Assembly (NCBI GenBank): GCA_016165875.1
Contig: JABBOT010000001.1
Coordinates: 43,275,879 to 43,339,878, forward strand
Direction: 5' to 3'
DNA from: Acanthopleura granulata
Lineage: Eukaryota > Mollusca > Polyplacophora > Chitonida > Chitonidae
DNA: 64,000 nt
Below the pieces are notes generated by a model. The model searched no databases and had not been told where the DNA came from. It saw only the letters and a program-made list of their open reading frames with translations. Positions 1-14,300 of this stretch are shown piece after piece. The position numbers were made by a program, and so were the translations under genes. The stretch's first letter is position 1. Each line of letters starts with the position of its first letter.

Positions 1-937
1 TCTTACTGTCACCGTTAAGGCCATAGTAAACTGCACAAAAGAAATAAAAGAATCAGTCCCCATTTATACCTACGCCACTAGTTGCCCTATCCTCTATAAA
101 AATAAAATCTATAAACCAACTTATCTGAATGCAATCAACAGCCATGTATGCATTAAAACGTCGGAACCAAATAACGAAAGCTTCTAACTGTACTGTCGGC
201 CAGTCAAGAGTTCCTACATGCAGACCTTGTGGAGAGCCTGAGAAGATATTCAAAATATTCATCGTAAGAGTTTGTACCATTACTCCGTCGTACTCTTATC
301 TTTAATTCTGCTTAAACTGCCTTTTGTGCCGTTTCAGCTGGCCATGAACATGAGTGTTGGAGCTTTGTCCGACGAGGAATTGGTAGTCACGTATGACATT
401 CTTCTCCGCCAAGGGGCTCAAGGTGGACGTTCATCTTGCGTCATGGCTGCCCGCCTCTTCACGATGTCGTCAGCTCTTCTTGCAATCCTATTAATCTCAC
501 GCTGGTGGTAACCGGCTACATCGCACAAAGCCGTGAAGAGATATTTAGAACAAATTTCTGTGCAGAAATTTTATTATTTGTTTAAAAAGGAGAATTGACT
601 GGTAAACTTTCTGTGCTTTGACTTTACGTCAGTATTTGCCGCCACGATTGCATGACGTCTTGGTTTGGAAATTCTTTTGACACTATCGCGTAGTATAGTT
701 CTTCTTTCAAGATGCATCTCTGACCTATGTACCAGGTTTGTTCTGTTGATCACATATGTGTCAAAAATAATTATCGATATAAAGTATTTAATGCTTGTCA
801 TTGTTAAAATGATATGCCGGCGTGTACCACGCATAAAGTTGTGCTTGAAAATGAATATGCATTCGTCATACTTCTGCTCTCCTTTAAGACAGATAATTGT
901 TACAGGCTCGCCTAGACATGTGTACATATTGGTTCAC
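1..937. other. No gene recognised
   Basis: AT-rich sequence beyond the copy 1 3' UTR. Reading frames are short on both strands, with no family resemblance or splice-supported exon. Confidence 0.6.
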
Positions 938-1332
938 GTAATGCACGAGTGTATAACTCGTATAGTGTAACTCCGAAAAATGAAGACTTCGTTGTGACCC
1001 AATATTTCGGACTTTATTTTGTCATCATCAGGAGAGTGATCAGAATGGGCAAGCAACGACATATACATATTGTACAGTGACAACCCATATTCCTGTACAA
1101 TATGGGGGCAACCCATATTTCTGTACAATATGGGGATAACCCATATTCCTGTACAATATAGGGACAACCCATATTCATGTACAATATGGGGACAACCCAT
1201 ATTTCTGTACAATGTATATATGTCGTTGCTTGTCCATTTTGATCACTGTCCTGATGATGGCAAAATAAAACGACGAAATATTGAGTCACAACGAAATCTT
1301 CATTTTTCGGAGTTACACTACTCGTGTATTAC
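938..1332. mobile_element. Fold-back element with ~130 bp inverted arms around a 28-bp minisatellite
   Basis: The left arm (938 to about 1077) and right arm (about 1205-1332) are inverted copies, ending in GTAAT(A/G)CACGAG and sharing TAGTGTAACTCCG and AAAATGAAGA. The left arm carries a short insertion. Each arm holds CTGATGATG(G/A)CAAAATAAA followed by CGAAATATTG, a motif often met near retroelement ends. Between the arms lie about five tandem 28-bp units. The layout fits a non-autonomous fold-back element or paired pseudo-LTRs. No target duplication was seen. Confidence 0.55.
1078..1212. repeat. 28-bp minisatellite inside the fold-back element
   Basis: About five copies of the unit ACCCATATTCCTGTACAATA plus TGGGGACA. 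Each unit contains CCCATATT...AATATGGG, so single units are themselves near-palindromic. Overlapping small reading frames here on both strands come from the repeat and are not genes. Confidence 0.85.
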
Positions 1333-1527
1333 CTAAAACTCATCAGTGTTACTACAGGATTTAGGTACTAGTTCAGCCTAATGGAATGGTCTTTTGCTTC
1401 CTGCTCAATTAAGCCAACGCTCAAAGAATATCAACCGCCCCATCCACTACCCCCTCCCTTCCCACTAGGAGCAAGATAAACGTTAATCCCAGACATCCGT
1501 GCTATCGAGAAGTCATCACACTCTCGT

Positions 1528-1533
1528 TTTATT
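1528..1533 (-). terminator. Probable polyadenylation signal of copy 1
   Basis: AATAAA on the minus strand, about 800 bp after the copy 1 stop. The sequence between the stop and this point has recognisable homology to the same interval after copy 2 (for example TCAGCCAGGAGGCGTCATTT). A matching signal sits at the equivalent place there, so this is taken as the 3' UTR end. Confidence 0.4.
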
Positions 1534-2335
1534 GTCTAAAATTTAACAAACACCTAAGGCAAACACCATCGCTGAGTGCAATTGATAAAGCTTGTATCAA
1601 TGAAACGAGTTTATTATTTCAAAAAATGACGATATTAAACTTTGAAGATATAAAAATGTAAAATTGAAGGGGTTAAAATTTTACATGTTGATACACCATG
1701 AACCAGAAATATACTAAAGACACAGAAAAACTTACACAGAGCCCTGTCGACATAACTACATTAATCTCGATGAGCAAATAAGACACCGGAATGTACAAGA
1801 GAATAACAAATTTTATAAAAAGCCGTTCATTATCAGCCAGGAGGCGTCATTTTGGTTGGGTGAACGGAGAGATATAAAATAACCTGTGATTTGTATGTAC
1901 ATGTGATATACTCAGAGAGAAGGAAAGTAGAAGGGTGAAGACCCTGTTGTCATATATAACTATCTTACTGCAGCTTCTTATTTTGTAAGATGAAACATAG
2001 CGAGCTTGTGCTTTTAAATCTGTATACATTATCGCTTTAACTGCATTCTCCTATTGCTTCTGAGAAAGTTTTTTCAAAGCTCTTGTGCAACATGACTACA
2101 CTGTCAGTCACTCGCGCCATTAGCATCAATGATATCCCCTTACATTCCGAGCACAAACCCTTTGAAGAATGGGATTCTGGGTAAATATTTCATACTTTTG
2201 AAGACTTGGGCTGACTTTAGCCATTTTAAGAACCTGACGCTGCCAAAATTGAACATCTGCCTTTGTATAAGAACGCAGAAGATCGCATACGTTCTTCGCT
2301 TTAAAACGTTCGGTTTCGATTCACATGTGTACTGA

Positions 2336-5300
2336 TTAGTTTGTTACCCCAAAGCCATTATAGGCCGCGAATCCTAAAAAGGCCACTAAAAGAAGACTGT
2401 GAGACAAGTGATTATGTGGTGCAGAGCTGGGTTTCTTCGGTGTGGTAGCTGTCATTGGCGTTGTGGGTTTGGGAGTGAGCGCCTTAGCAATGATATCCTC
2501 ATCCATCTCAAGCACTATCCTGATGTCCTCTTCGGCAGACGCCGTCATGTTGGTGCCAGCCTGGGGACGAAAGCAGGGCGAAATGCCCATACAATTAAGA
2601 TAGTGTGAACAGAGAAACAACACTCAATCTAAATCACTCCCTACAACCCAATGAGGGCCTACATTTTGTGAAGACTAATGGCTTTTCTATAGCTTGGGAA
2701 GTTCTCTTTCTACATTCCAGTCATGTCCAATACCGCTGTCGATCAGGGCAGAAGATTTGTAAGGCATCTGTCGGAAAGCATTGGGTTCCCATCGGGTGTT
2801 CTTCACACATAAGCCTGATCAGTGTTATTTAAGTCAATAATGTAGAAAATTTTAGTATTTGGCGAATAAAGACATACACAAATAAAACTAAATACAATTT
2901 TATGCGTACCGGTACCAATATAAGGGAAAGGAGGCATTTGTACTGGCAACAGTCAGTGGCAGTATTTGGTTCGGTAGGTGAGGTTGTTCAACTAGACGAA
3001 GCCAGTGACAGTAGTGGGCACCACCACTGAGTGCTGTTATTGGAAACCGCCAATGAGTGCACTTAATGGGCATCGCCAATGAGTGCAGTTAATGAGCACC
3101 GTCTCTGAGTGCAATGGGCACCGCCACGCCATGGGCGCCACTAACAGAACTGCTCTAGTCGTTCAGAGCAGTGCACACAGTTATGGAGAGGCACTGTATT
3201 GAGGAACACTATTGAATGCAGCGGAGGATATTATCAGGCACAGTCGAGTGATCATACCTCTTGTCTAATTAGGAAGCGATATTTAATTATTTGTTATTTT
3301 GGTGCTTTGCCTCTAAGAATGGAATTCCGATACCTGTGCACCTCATCGCTAAGAGAACTTTTTTTTATACAGAACGTATAATATAATACTCGCGCAGACA
3401 ATGGTTCTAAATGCTGACATTTTTTTTAAATATAGAAACAAAAGCCTCTTTCTGAAAGCTCCTTTATGTCTTTATGCCTTCGTTTAAGAGAACGAAAGAA
3501 ATTACAAACATGTCAAAGGATTTGTGGTGCATATGAAGCACAAATTCACTGCCAGAGTTAGTTACCAAATTATCGGGTGATTATGTAACTGGTGTAAGGC
3601 TTACCTCAACGTTGTCCAGGGCATAGCAGTCAAACTTGCAGGACTGTCGTAAATCGGGGTCCGATACCGTGTTGTTACAAGAAATTTCACACTGAGACTC
3701 TGTGGCTCGCTTCCGCCTGGTAGGTCGTCCGAACAACGAAGCTAGTAAACATTTGGGGAGGAAAAGTGAATTAATCTATTGGAATATTTTGAGGAAAGCA
3801 CAATTACACAATGCCGGGACAACCCGGCAAAAAATTGTCTGTTACTCAGGCCCCTCGACCATTAACAGTGACATCGGGATATAGTTTAATTAAGATCCAG
3901 TATTATCAGTTCCATTGTTGTGCACATGTAATTTCTCCCCCCCACACCCACCCGAAACATTTTGACAAGTAATCAGCATATAAAATAATAAATGAACTTG
4001 ATTTATTTCATTGGTGATTTAAGTCGTGCTCAAGAATGTTTCACTTATACGACGGCGATCAGCATTATGGTTGGAGGAAATCGGGCAGAGCCCGGCAAAC
4101 CCACGACCATCCACAGGTCAATTGAACTTGAAGAAAGCACATTCTCATACATGGTGTGTATGTCTATATGTTCTTTGACATGCGTATAAATACCAAACGG
4201 TTTTCGATACTTACATCTGTTTATTATCTGCGATGATGGACAGCCAGATGCCAGTAAACCGTGAGACTTCTTGATGACACTCTGAGCCACCCTCAAGGTG
4301 AAGAAATAATTGCCGGACCACTGGCGCAGGGTGAGGACCATCCCGGTGGACTCCTGGACAAACATCAGCTGGCGGTAGTTGTTCAGGCTCAACGTCACTT
4401 TGTCACTCCCTGTTAAACAACAACATTCAAAACTTACCAATAAACCCTCCTGTAGTTCCTCGGTGAAACCTGAAAGGGCAACGGTTACGATAAAAGGCCA
4501 AGACCTTTTGTTCTCTTGGAAAAGGCTTCACGAAGAGTGTGCAACCAGAGGCTCAGGTGTAACGTTGCGTGTAGCTATGATGGCGACGTATCTTCACGTA
4601 TCTGTCATCATACCAGTTACGTTTATCATAACTTACAACCTGTTGGCACAAGGGGCCCTGTTATAACGAGGCTTTGATTTATTGCTCAGGACGTGGTGTT
4701 AGAGCGAGGCCTTGAAATATTGCACATAAAATGATGTTATAACAAGGCCTTGATCTATTGCTCATGAGCTGATGTTATAATGAGGCTTTAAGTCTCTGGG
4801 ATTCCAATATTGCTCATCAAGAAATCCCACAGGGAGTCATTGAATCTAGGACTTGGATATTACTCATTAAGAAGCGTCACTGCGAGACACTGATTCTGGG
4901 GCTGTGTTAAGAGATATATTTAGCTGAAATTCTCTACACTCACACGAAATATACGATATTTTGGTACCGGACATTTGGCGTAAATCTTAGAGGTGAGTGA
5001 AGGTCGTGTTTACCTTGACCCAAAGACGTCTCGTTCGTGTTGTCGAACACAGTAGGCAATTCGCCACTGGATCCAGTAAACATTGCAACAGGGTCGCCAG
5101 AAACCAGAGAATGGAAGATGATATTGACCTGGAAAATTAACAATATCAAAACGTATGACAAATGCAGGCTTTATCATATGTTATCTCTTTTTGAAACTCT
5201 GGTTTATTTTCAACTTATTAGAATCGGGTGGGTTTCTTGGGTGCAGCACAAGCTTAGAAGTATGCTACAGGGCGAGGGAAATGTCCTTCACTCAGAAATT

Positions 5301-8300
5301 TGTGACTGTTTTGTACATCGTGGCTTTTCAAATGATGCAGGGAGCTGGAGTTACCTGGCTGGCAGCATACCTCTTTCTCTGTATGCTTATTAATAAAGCC
5401 TGTTACCAAAATGCTGAAACCGAGTAATTTAAAAGTGACGTCATCGCAGGGTTCTCCATATTCAAGAGGATTTACAGTTTACTACTTGGCAAATGGACAG
5501 TCGTCATATATAACAAAAGGCAGTGCTTCAGGACGATGACGTAACTGAATTTGAAAATCTAGTGTAACTCTAGGATAATCCAAAACAATGTAGGCGAGTT
5601 GAGTTACATTCTGTGAGAGTCAGCTCAGTACAGTACATGCATGAACGCAGATCATCAATGCAACGGGGGTTGTAACTTTTACCATTTAACAGTTTCCCGA
5701 CAAACACGTTGGCTCGACGAATGGTATAGAGATTATCATAACAGTGTATGATCCGCGATGATGTATCAGTAAGCGTTATCTGAGCTCGGTAGATACAACA
5801 GGCCCACCTCAGACAACGAGAGACTGATACAACATCGCGGAACACACACTTTTATTGCAACTTATTTATCATATACCTTTATTTTAACGAATAAAATGGT
5901 AAAAAAGCTCATGTTTTCTCTTAAATGGGTTGTCTGACTTGCCACAACTAGAGAACCTGCCAGACGAAATGTTATTATTCTATAAATGAGTACAACATGA
6001 TTATGTACAACAAATTTCAAATGTACAACAAATTTTATTACTTCCAAAGATTACTTAAATTAAACCAGTGTAGTAAACATCCACGAACTTAACCTATTGA
6101 CCGATCGGGGGCCTCCGTTGCTTAGTTGGTTAGCGCGCTAACGCAGCGTAATGACACCAGAAATCTCCCACCAACGCGATCGCAGTGAGTTCAAGACCAG
6201 TTCATGCTGGCTTCCTCTCCGGCCCGTACGTGGGAAAGTCTGCCAGGAAGGCTTCCTTCAGGCTCTGTCCGGTTTCTTCCCACCATAATGCTGGCCCCCG
6301 TCGTATAAGTGAAATATTCTTGATTATGGCGTAAAACACCAATCAGAAAAAAATAAATAAATATTGACCGATGGAAAATCGCGATAAAAGTAATTCAGTC
6401 GACAGCATGGTCATAGCGGTGAGCCATGTTATCGCATAGGCAGTGATCAGTTATAAACCAGTAAATTCCTAATATCCTTAAAAACCCTGCCAAGGTATTA
6501 AAATGAATATTGTACTAGAATTGTCGAAAATTGTCTGAAAATTTACCTAACCTAACCGATATTGCATATCCCATAATAAATGAAAGAGTTATGATCGGGT
6601 TTAATTATATCTCAACCCTAATATCCCGTTTTGGCACTGCAGTGTAGGTAGCTTTGAATGGAAATGACTTGTCCGCCACTCTAGGGTATATAGCCATTCG
6701 GTATCCAGGCCGTTTAGTCCGTGAGGTAGTATTTGTCCAGAACACTGCAACCAGTCTTCGTTTTGCTTTGGATCTGTCTCATCTCCCTAGGCCCAAGAGC
6801 GGAGGCCGCCTGGCAACTTCCTTGTGTTGAGTATTTGATCCAGAGGGACATCGTCTGATTCGTTTCCAGATGATGGTGCATCTCCTTCCACCTGGGTAGC
6901 TGCGGATAGTGCACGATGACCTCGAATATAGCGGATAGCGAAACCTTTGGCAGTTTTGTAGAACTTACGGCATAACACGCCATTTTCATGAGATAGCATG
7001 TAATGAAAATTGATGGTTCCCGGGATAGTCTGGATATTCAACCAAACATCATCTACTCTGAGTTCATTGCATTTGCAGTCTATATCATCTTGTGATATGA
7101 CAGTGACATTAATGTGCCCTATGCCAGTCTCAGTTTCCTTTGCGAAAGACTTTGCATCATTCACAGCAAGTTCCCTGGCCAGTGCCTGACGATGAACCAT
7201 CCGTTTGGCATTTCCTCCCAAAGCCTCATTAGGGAATTTACCATGACTGGCTGGCGAAAAGTTCCATGTTAATTTCATCTGAACATAATTCTCGAATTTT
7301 ATCCAATACTGCGAAAATGTATCGGCTCGTGAATTGGCTGCTGGGACCATCAGTCCAGATATTAACTTTCTTTACGGAGGGTAGCTCTGATCTGATTTGT
7401 TCAAGAGCAGTCCATGTGTACGCAGTGACGGCGTTCTTTTCCTGATCCGTTACGTCGGACACTACGATAGATGATTTAACTATACCTCGTGTTCACATCA
7501 TTATGGTAAAAACTGTTACTTGCTTTTGTTTCCAATAAGCAGACTGTATTTCGTCTTGGAAACTGACCGTATAATCTTCAGTAAAGAGCAAGAGGAATTT
7601 TGGCAACTGTGATTGGAGCTGACCGACAACTTTTAGAACCGATCCGTCCACTGAACGTCTCACCAGATAGCCTCCATCTTCTCCCCATCTCTTTTAACTG
7701 ACCATCTAATGTGGCAAGTTTATCAACTATAGTAACCACGAACCTCTTACCATTGGAACTCGTCTGACAATTGCTTGACATACAGTCATCACTTGACATG
7801 TCGCATCCGCACAGGGGGGCGAAGCCTTGTTTAGTATACAGTGATACCACTTCTGGAAACTTTCTGTGTAGGCTATCTAGCAGCGAAATGACATTAGTGT
7901 TGTATTTACAGCCACACACGTTGTGTGGTATTTGGGATGTCAACAGGACATGTTTTGGTCGCAGATCTGCAAAAGATGATTTGTCGGTCCTAAAATTTGG
8001 GTAATCAACGTTTAAAAATCTCGAATGCTTCAGGAACGGTCATAGTGATATGGCTCTTCTGATGCCTGGCTTTGGGCCCATCTTCATTTCTCACTGTTAT
8101 GAAATCCGTCTTTCCTGGAGCCACTCTTGAGATGGCATCACTTTCGTAGAATTCCGTGACAGCCACTTTGACCTGACAGCCCAGGTCAGGTCCAGATTGT
8201 CGGAAGGGGCGTATGAAGGGGTGGTGAAAACTGCCAATGTACGGTAAGGCGTTGGACAACCTGCGTCCTGTTGGGATTCTATAATCTTTTTCTCCCGCCA

Positions 8301-11300
8301 TTTTCTGGTGCTGAGCTTGGTCCTATTCGGCAGACAATTCAGCTGGTCAGGCGAAAGCTGCTGCCCCGACCTTTGCTTTTTAGACCATCCACCGCCTTAT
8401 ACAAACAGAATTTGTGGGGATCCTGTTTAATACGTGCTCGTCGCTTGTTTTGTATTTCTGAGTCTGTTTTGGACATCCTTTAGGGAATTAACGAAAACAG
8501 TTGCTCAACAAATTAATAAATAATAGTTCTATTTTATGTTAATGCTTTGTGTCATGTCCTAACTCAGCAATAATGGACAGTATTTATTAATTCTAATCCT
8601 CTTTCACGCAGTTTTAGAATATGTTTTATCCAAATGAGAGTTTTACCCAGCGTGTGGATTTTGATACACGGGTGTCATGTCCATCTTTCCTATTTAATAT
8701 GTAATAAACGTGACGGAAACGGTTTTTCGTGATGCCGTCACACAAAATATGAGCCCAAAAATGATGCTATTTGGCTTAAAATAAGAATTTAGACAGATTT
8801 AGAACATCTTAATATCTGCCAAACAAAGATTTCCAGTGTAGTATAATTGTCGGTGAGAATATTTATAAACAAGCACTTTTCGTGACGGAATAACGAATAG
8901 ATTATTTTGTGCATAGAAAATCAATAAAAGATAATTTATCTAAGATTGGTATTATTTAGACATTAAAATTACACCAAATATGGAACTTGCTTCACCTTCT
9001 GCTGTCCTGGATGGACGTCGATAGTTTTCTACAAATCAGCGATATCACACGACAGAACACGTGATAAAATGCGAGAACATCCGGGCGTCTTCACAAACGG
9101 ATCCAAAGCTTTGTACTCCTTTGTTCTTTCCGGGAGTACGTCACATCGTTAGGTGTATGACACAGCAGACAACGACGTGCTTTTGCTGCGATTTAGACCC
9201 ATTAGTGTAGCCCGCCAAAGTCTCCCTTACCGCCTTCTTTCAAAGTGGGTACTGAACAGAGATATCACCATGGTGGAAATGATAAACTACTGACGACAAA
9301 ATATTTCAACACTCTTTTACTGTTTACATTCCGAGAATGGGAAGACGAAGGACATTTCGTTCATGAGAACGGCAAGTTTTGCATTAATTTGACCTTGACC
9401 TTGAATGAAACGAGAACTTGACAACTGGATTTATCAGCATGACATGTGACTAAATATTTGTCCTCGTGACCGTGTCTTTAGCTTGCTTTAAGAAAAAGAT
9501 TACGGATTTTCACAAAGAAAGTCAGTCATATTTTCACATTTTCACTAAACACTGAACGCTGAACAGTGAACTTTAAATTTAAAAACTCATACCACCGCGT
9601 TGTGAACCATATTTGACTGAAGCTCAAAAAGTTGCAATCAAAAGGGGGGCTGCTTTGCTTTCGAATGTTACATAATGCCACCCCATGCCGCCTCTCCCAC
9701 CCACCCCGCCCCTGCTTTAGAGATCATACTTGTCGTTTCTTTGTACGCTAAAATGAAGAATTTGTTGAAGAATTTGTACATTTGTTTTCTAAACAACTTG
9801 TTGCTGTTGTGTTAGTTACACCACGCCTAATTCCGATGTTAGTTCAGGGTTTACCCGGTAGAGGGCGCTTTGAATGTAAAGGCTCCATATACGAACCATC
9901 CAATCCGGAAAATAAAGGATGCCTTTGTATCACGTGGATAACGGCCATAATGCGTGATAGACGTATGTAGTGCTGCAGAACTGTAGTGGAAAACGAATCC
10001 GAGTTCGAGCGTACTTAGTCCACCACAAACATCGTAACAGAACAACAGTGAAAAACTCTTCTGTAAAGCCTTAATTATTGTTCACATTACATAGGGTATT
10101 GTACGATCGATTCATTCTCGCGGACAGGGGAAGTTTTCCTACTTGAATTCTTTGTAGAATTAGGATTATGCAATCATGTACACCTAAACATGTAGGCCAT
10201 ATAAAGTCCCGAGAAGCTGAACTTACCGATCTCATAGATGTAACAGGTGGGGTGGTGGACCGGATTCCAACTCTCTGATTCATTCCTGTCACTGTGAACC
10301 AATCGTTTTTGATGTAAGTTTGCTGTCCCACAGCAGAACACGTGACCAAGCCGTCACCGTCGCACATCCTTAAGTGGGGATCCCCGTATACCCCGACAGT
10401 GCAGCGGATAATGGAGGAGAAGTCCTGCAAACAAAGATAATGAGCGCGTCTCAGTCGTAAGATAGTTGCATCTGTTGTCTGACTGAGTATATTTTGTCAT
10501 GAATTTTGTAAGAATCATGAAAGGCCTTAAGCATAGACTTGAATCTTTCGACAAAATCAAAATACTAATTGGCATGTGAAAACAAACGCGAATTTTCAGT
10601 TTTGTTATGAATTTGTAAACCCATTCCAAGCGTTAAAACACAAATTACTCAGGTAAATGATTATTTGCACACTAAACTCTTTAGCAGTGATGAAACCGAG
10701 TCACAACTTTGTTTAAAAAACTTTGTGATTTGAGGAACTGTAAACATTGAAGATCTTAGCTCGCCTGTTGTTGAATATATGAATTTATGAATATATTTAT
10801 GAATATATGAACTTATATGAATTTAAAGCATACTTTGGTTAAGTCAGTCCATTTGCACACGCGCACATTAGTGCCAAGGTCTTGGGAGCAGGCCTGCTTA
10901 TTTTTCAGATCTCGTTATCCACGAGTCAGTATATTGCGTGTGGTAACGGTATCTGACTTCAGTCAGGATAGTGACTTTTGTACGTACCGCTGTAGTTGTT
11001 TCATCCAGGTCCAATTCCGTTTCGTCAATAAAGCTGGGCAGTTGTAACTTGGCCACATGATACATCACGTTCTTCGTTGCTTGGTTACACGGGGAACGAT
11101 TAATGGCGCTGAACATGCAGTTGACGGAAGCGGTAGCAAACCTGAAAAAGAAATTGAACAGAGTGGTCAGTTATTGTTGGGTAGTTTGCTTACTAAATGT
11201 TGGTCAACGGTTGAGACTACATGTGCGTAATACAAAATGCTGCTCTAACCAAATCCTCTCTGTAGCTCTTCACAATTCATAAGTCATTTATATTTTACCT

Positions 11301-14300
11301 TACAAGACAAATATGAGGCTATATGACCCCTCCCTATCCCACCATCCCTCCCTCTTCCGCAGTGAAACTTTGTATGAAGTTACGTAGCATTTGGTTCAGA
11401 AATTTTAAACTGTGTAGACCTTGCACCGCATATCCGACAAAGAAGCCTCACAGATGACTCTAGATTCGAGTTGTTGGTGTCACTGTCGATGTTGTCATTT
11501 GTTTTTTGAAGGCCATCGGCCTATACCATAAGATATAGCCTGTAGCTTTAATATTTACAATATTTCACATTACCCATACAAACGTTGTGATTTTCGACTT
11601 TTAACCCACATTTAGTTTTTTAACCGTTGTAAAAAATGTTCGTCTGTTTTGTTTAATTTTGAGTCTTCATCACATCGTGTCGAAAACTATATTCACGGCT
11701 TTTTGTTTTCGCCACGATAATGCCGATGTATTGCCGATGTGGCGTTAAGCCATAATCATTCAATAATTTAGTAATTTTAAAGACACAGTTGTAACCAGCT
11801 AAATAAGAGAATGTAGGTCAAATCTGAAATTGGCTCCCTGGATTTGAAGATAAAGCCTGACAAATGAAATGTAAGCTGCAACATGGGAAAGTGGGATGAA
11901 GAAGTTGAAGGTTATTTGCACTTTCATATAGTCTGGAGGCCCACCAGGGATCCGTGTGTGAAGTGTCAGTGATTTTAGGTTCAAAGCTCTGGTGGCTATA
12001 TTTACTTATTTATTTATTTATTTATTTGATTCATTACGCTGCAAATGCGCGCTAGCCCTCTCAGCCACGGAGACCCCACTTTATTTTTTATTCGTTGATC
12101 ATCTTTTGTAAGTAGTTGTAAATCTTAAACAAGTCTTGTATGCCTGTCAGTCAAATAATGTATGTGAAGTAAATGAATGAAGAATGGATGATTATGGCTT
12201 TAACGCAGTATTTCAGCCATATAGTGGCCATCGAAGGTGAGGTAAAATGGGCATGCTAGAATACTAGTATATGTAGCCCAATTACTAGTTCTTGAATGGA
12301 TTATTTGGACAGAATTACATGTGAAGTTTCTGACAATGAAATCCCGATTTAGGCTTGAATCTTCAGATTCTTGGGCAGGTCAGTTAAAAGTGAAGCTTTT
12401 AACCACAGAGAAAACTTGAGGATTTACATCAATCAAATAAACAAATGGCGATATAGTAATTATATGAATTAGGTAGTCCGTGCTTGTGAGTGCCTACCTG
12501 TTGATGGATCTCCTGAAAGAACCTGACCCTTGGTACAGTCGTTCAGCGTCAAAGGAAAGTTCTTCATTCAAGGCATCCATGCAGAGAAACAATTCTGCCT
12601 GATGTGTTAAGTTCAGACATACTGTGCCGTTATCAAAGTTGTCGTCGTCTATATCTGAAGAAGACAACCACGGTATCTTTCCTTATACCTGCCACACGGT
12701 CCACTTAAGCATACTACTGATCTAAAAAATACATCGCAAGTGAGACTAAATGAGCCTTTAAACCTGGCTGAATATATGCAATTGCTTGAAACCTTCTTAC
12801 AAATATGGCAGTTGGATAGATGGTGGATTTTCAACCCTGTATCTGTTCGTACAAGATGATGCTCATGCGCCTTCCCCTCCCACGCCCCGCCTCCCATGCC
12901 ACTAACACCACCACCACCACAACCACCTTCAACCTGTAAACATGAGAAATTCCCCAAGTTTTAACCGAATTATATTTACTTTGTTTTTTTTATTTGATTA
13001 AAATTTTGCTCTGTGCTCAAGAATATTTCATTTACACGACTACTGCCAGCCAGGGTACACCTAAGGTCATTCACAGGTTGCTTGCAAAACGTCCCACGTA
13101 TGTCCGGAAAGGAAGCCAGCATAAGCTGCTCTTAACCTCACAGGGACCACATTGGCGTGAGGCTCCTGAGTCATTGCCATGGAGGCCACTAATTCAGATA
13201 TAAAGAAGCTTTTTTGCAAAATTCTTATGGTGTAAGGTATGGTGTAAAAAAATTAAGAGAAAGTTTATAAAAATATGAAGAACTGACTTTGTTGAATGTC
13301 AGGCTTAACTGTTGTCCCTTGACATGTTCTGCGGTAGAAGGCTTCAAGCGACGACCAACGTATCCCCTCAGTCAAAAATCTTCTCCGGTTTGACGGGATG
13401 AATTTTGGGTTGTTGAGAAGCTCCAGACCGATTCCAGCTTCACAATGCGGGAGCAGGATGTCATAGCAATCTCCTACCTTTCTGCCCCATCTAAACAACA
13501 CAGCAGCAGCGTATTTGTTGACATAAACGACAGTTGTTGGCAGGCGTGCGACTCAGGGCTTTTATCTGTAAAGCATTTCAAGCATTTTAACAAATCTTGC
13601 ACCCAATAGATTGTATTGACATGTTATTGTTTTCTTTTCATACTGAAGAGAACGATCTTACCTAATATTTTTCACTCACTTGCAAATTTCGCCCCAATTT
13701 CTGGAAAAGCCCTGGTACTCCAAAAACATGCCTGGTCGAGGGGGAAAGGAAGAAGTTGGAATAGAAGTGTCTCTATACCACGAGGTAAGGATTTGTTGAC
13801 ACAAACTGCCATACCTCCAGGCATTCGTCAATAATGAGCTGTTCCCACAACTCGTAGTAAAGCTTCTTTCGCCATTCCCGATTAGGTTTTGACTTCGAGC
13901 TCCTGATCAAAAAGAAATGTTTTAAAAGTGAGCTTTCTTAATCTACTTAATCTTACTGCATTTACTTCACAGATTGATTCATTACCAGAAAGACGTCGCC
14001 CTCGATCATCCCTTCCATACCTCCGCTCCCGTGATCCACTCTGTAAGAATAACAGCGTCATCAGTTATGCAGGGGAGTAGCAAGCAGGGGATCGTCACCC
14101 CCCTTTTTGGGTGAAAAAAAAAATAAAAATAAAAACTAAAACGAGGCAAAAAGAGATTTATTTATTTATTTGGTTGGTGTTTCACGCCGTAATCAAGAAT
14201 ATTTCACTTATACGATCGACGGCGGCCAGCATTATGATTTTAAGTTTGGTTTTTGGCGGACGTTCCCACGTACAGTTGGAGACAGAAGATAAAACATGGA

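Noticed and set aside
6107..6180. tRNA gene
   Set aside because: The tRNA-like sequence is the head of a SINE, followed by the SINE body and tail; no complete cloverleaf.
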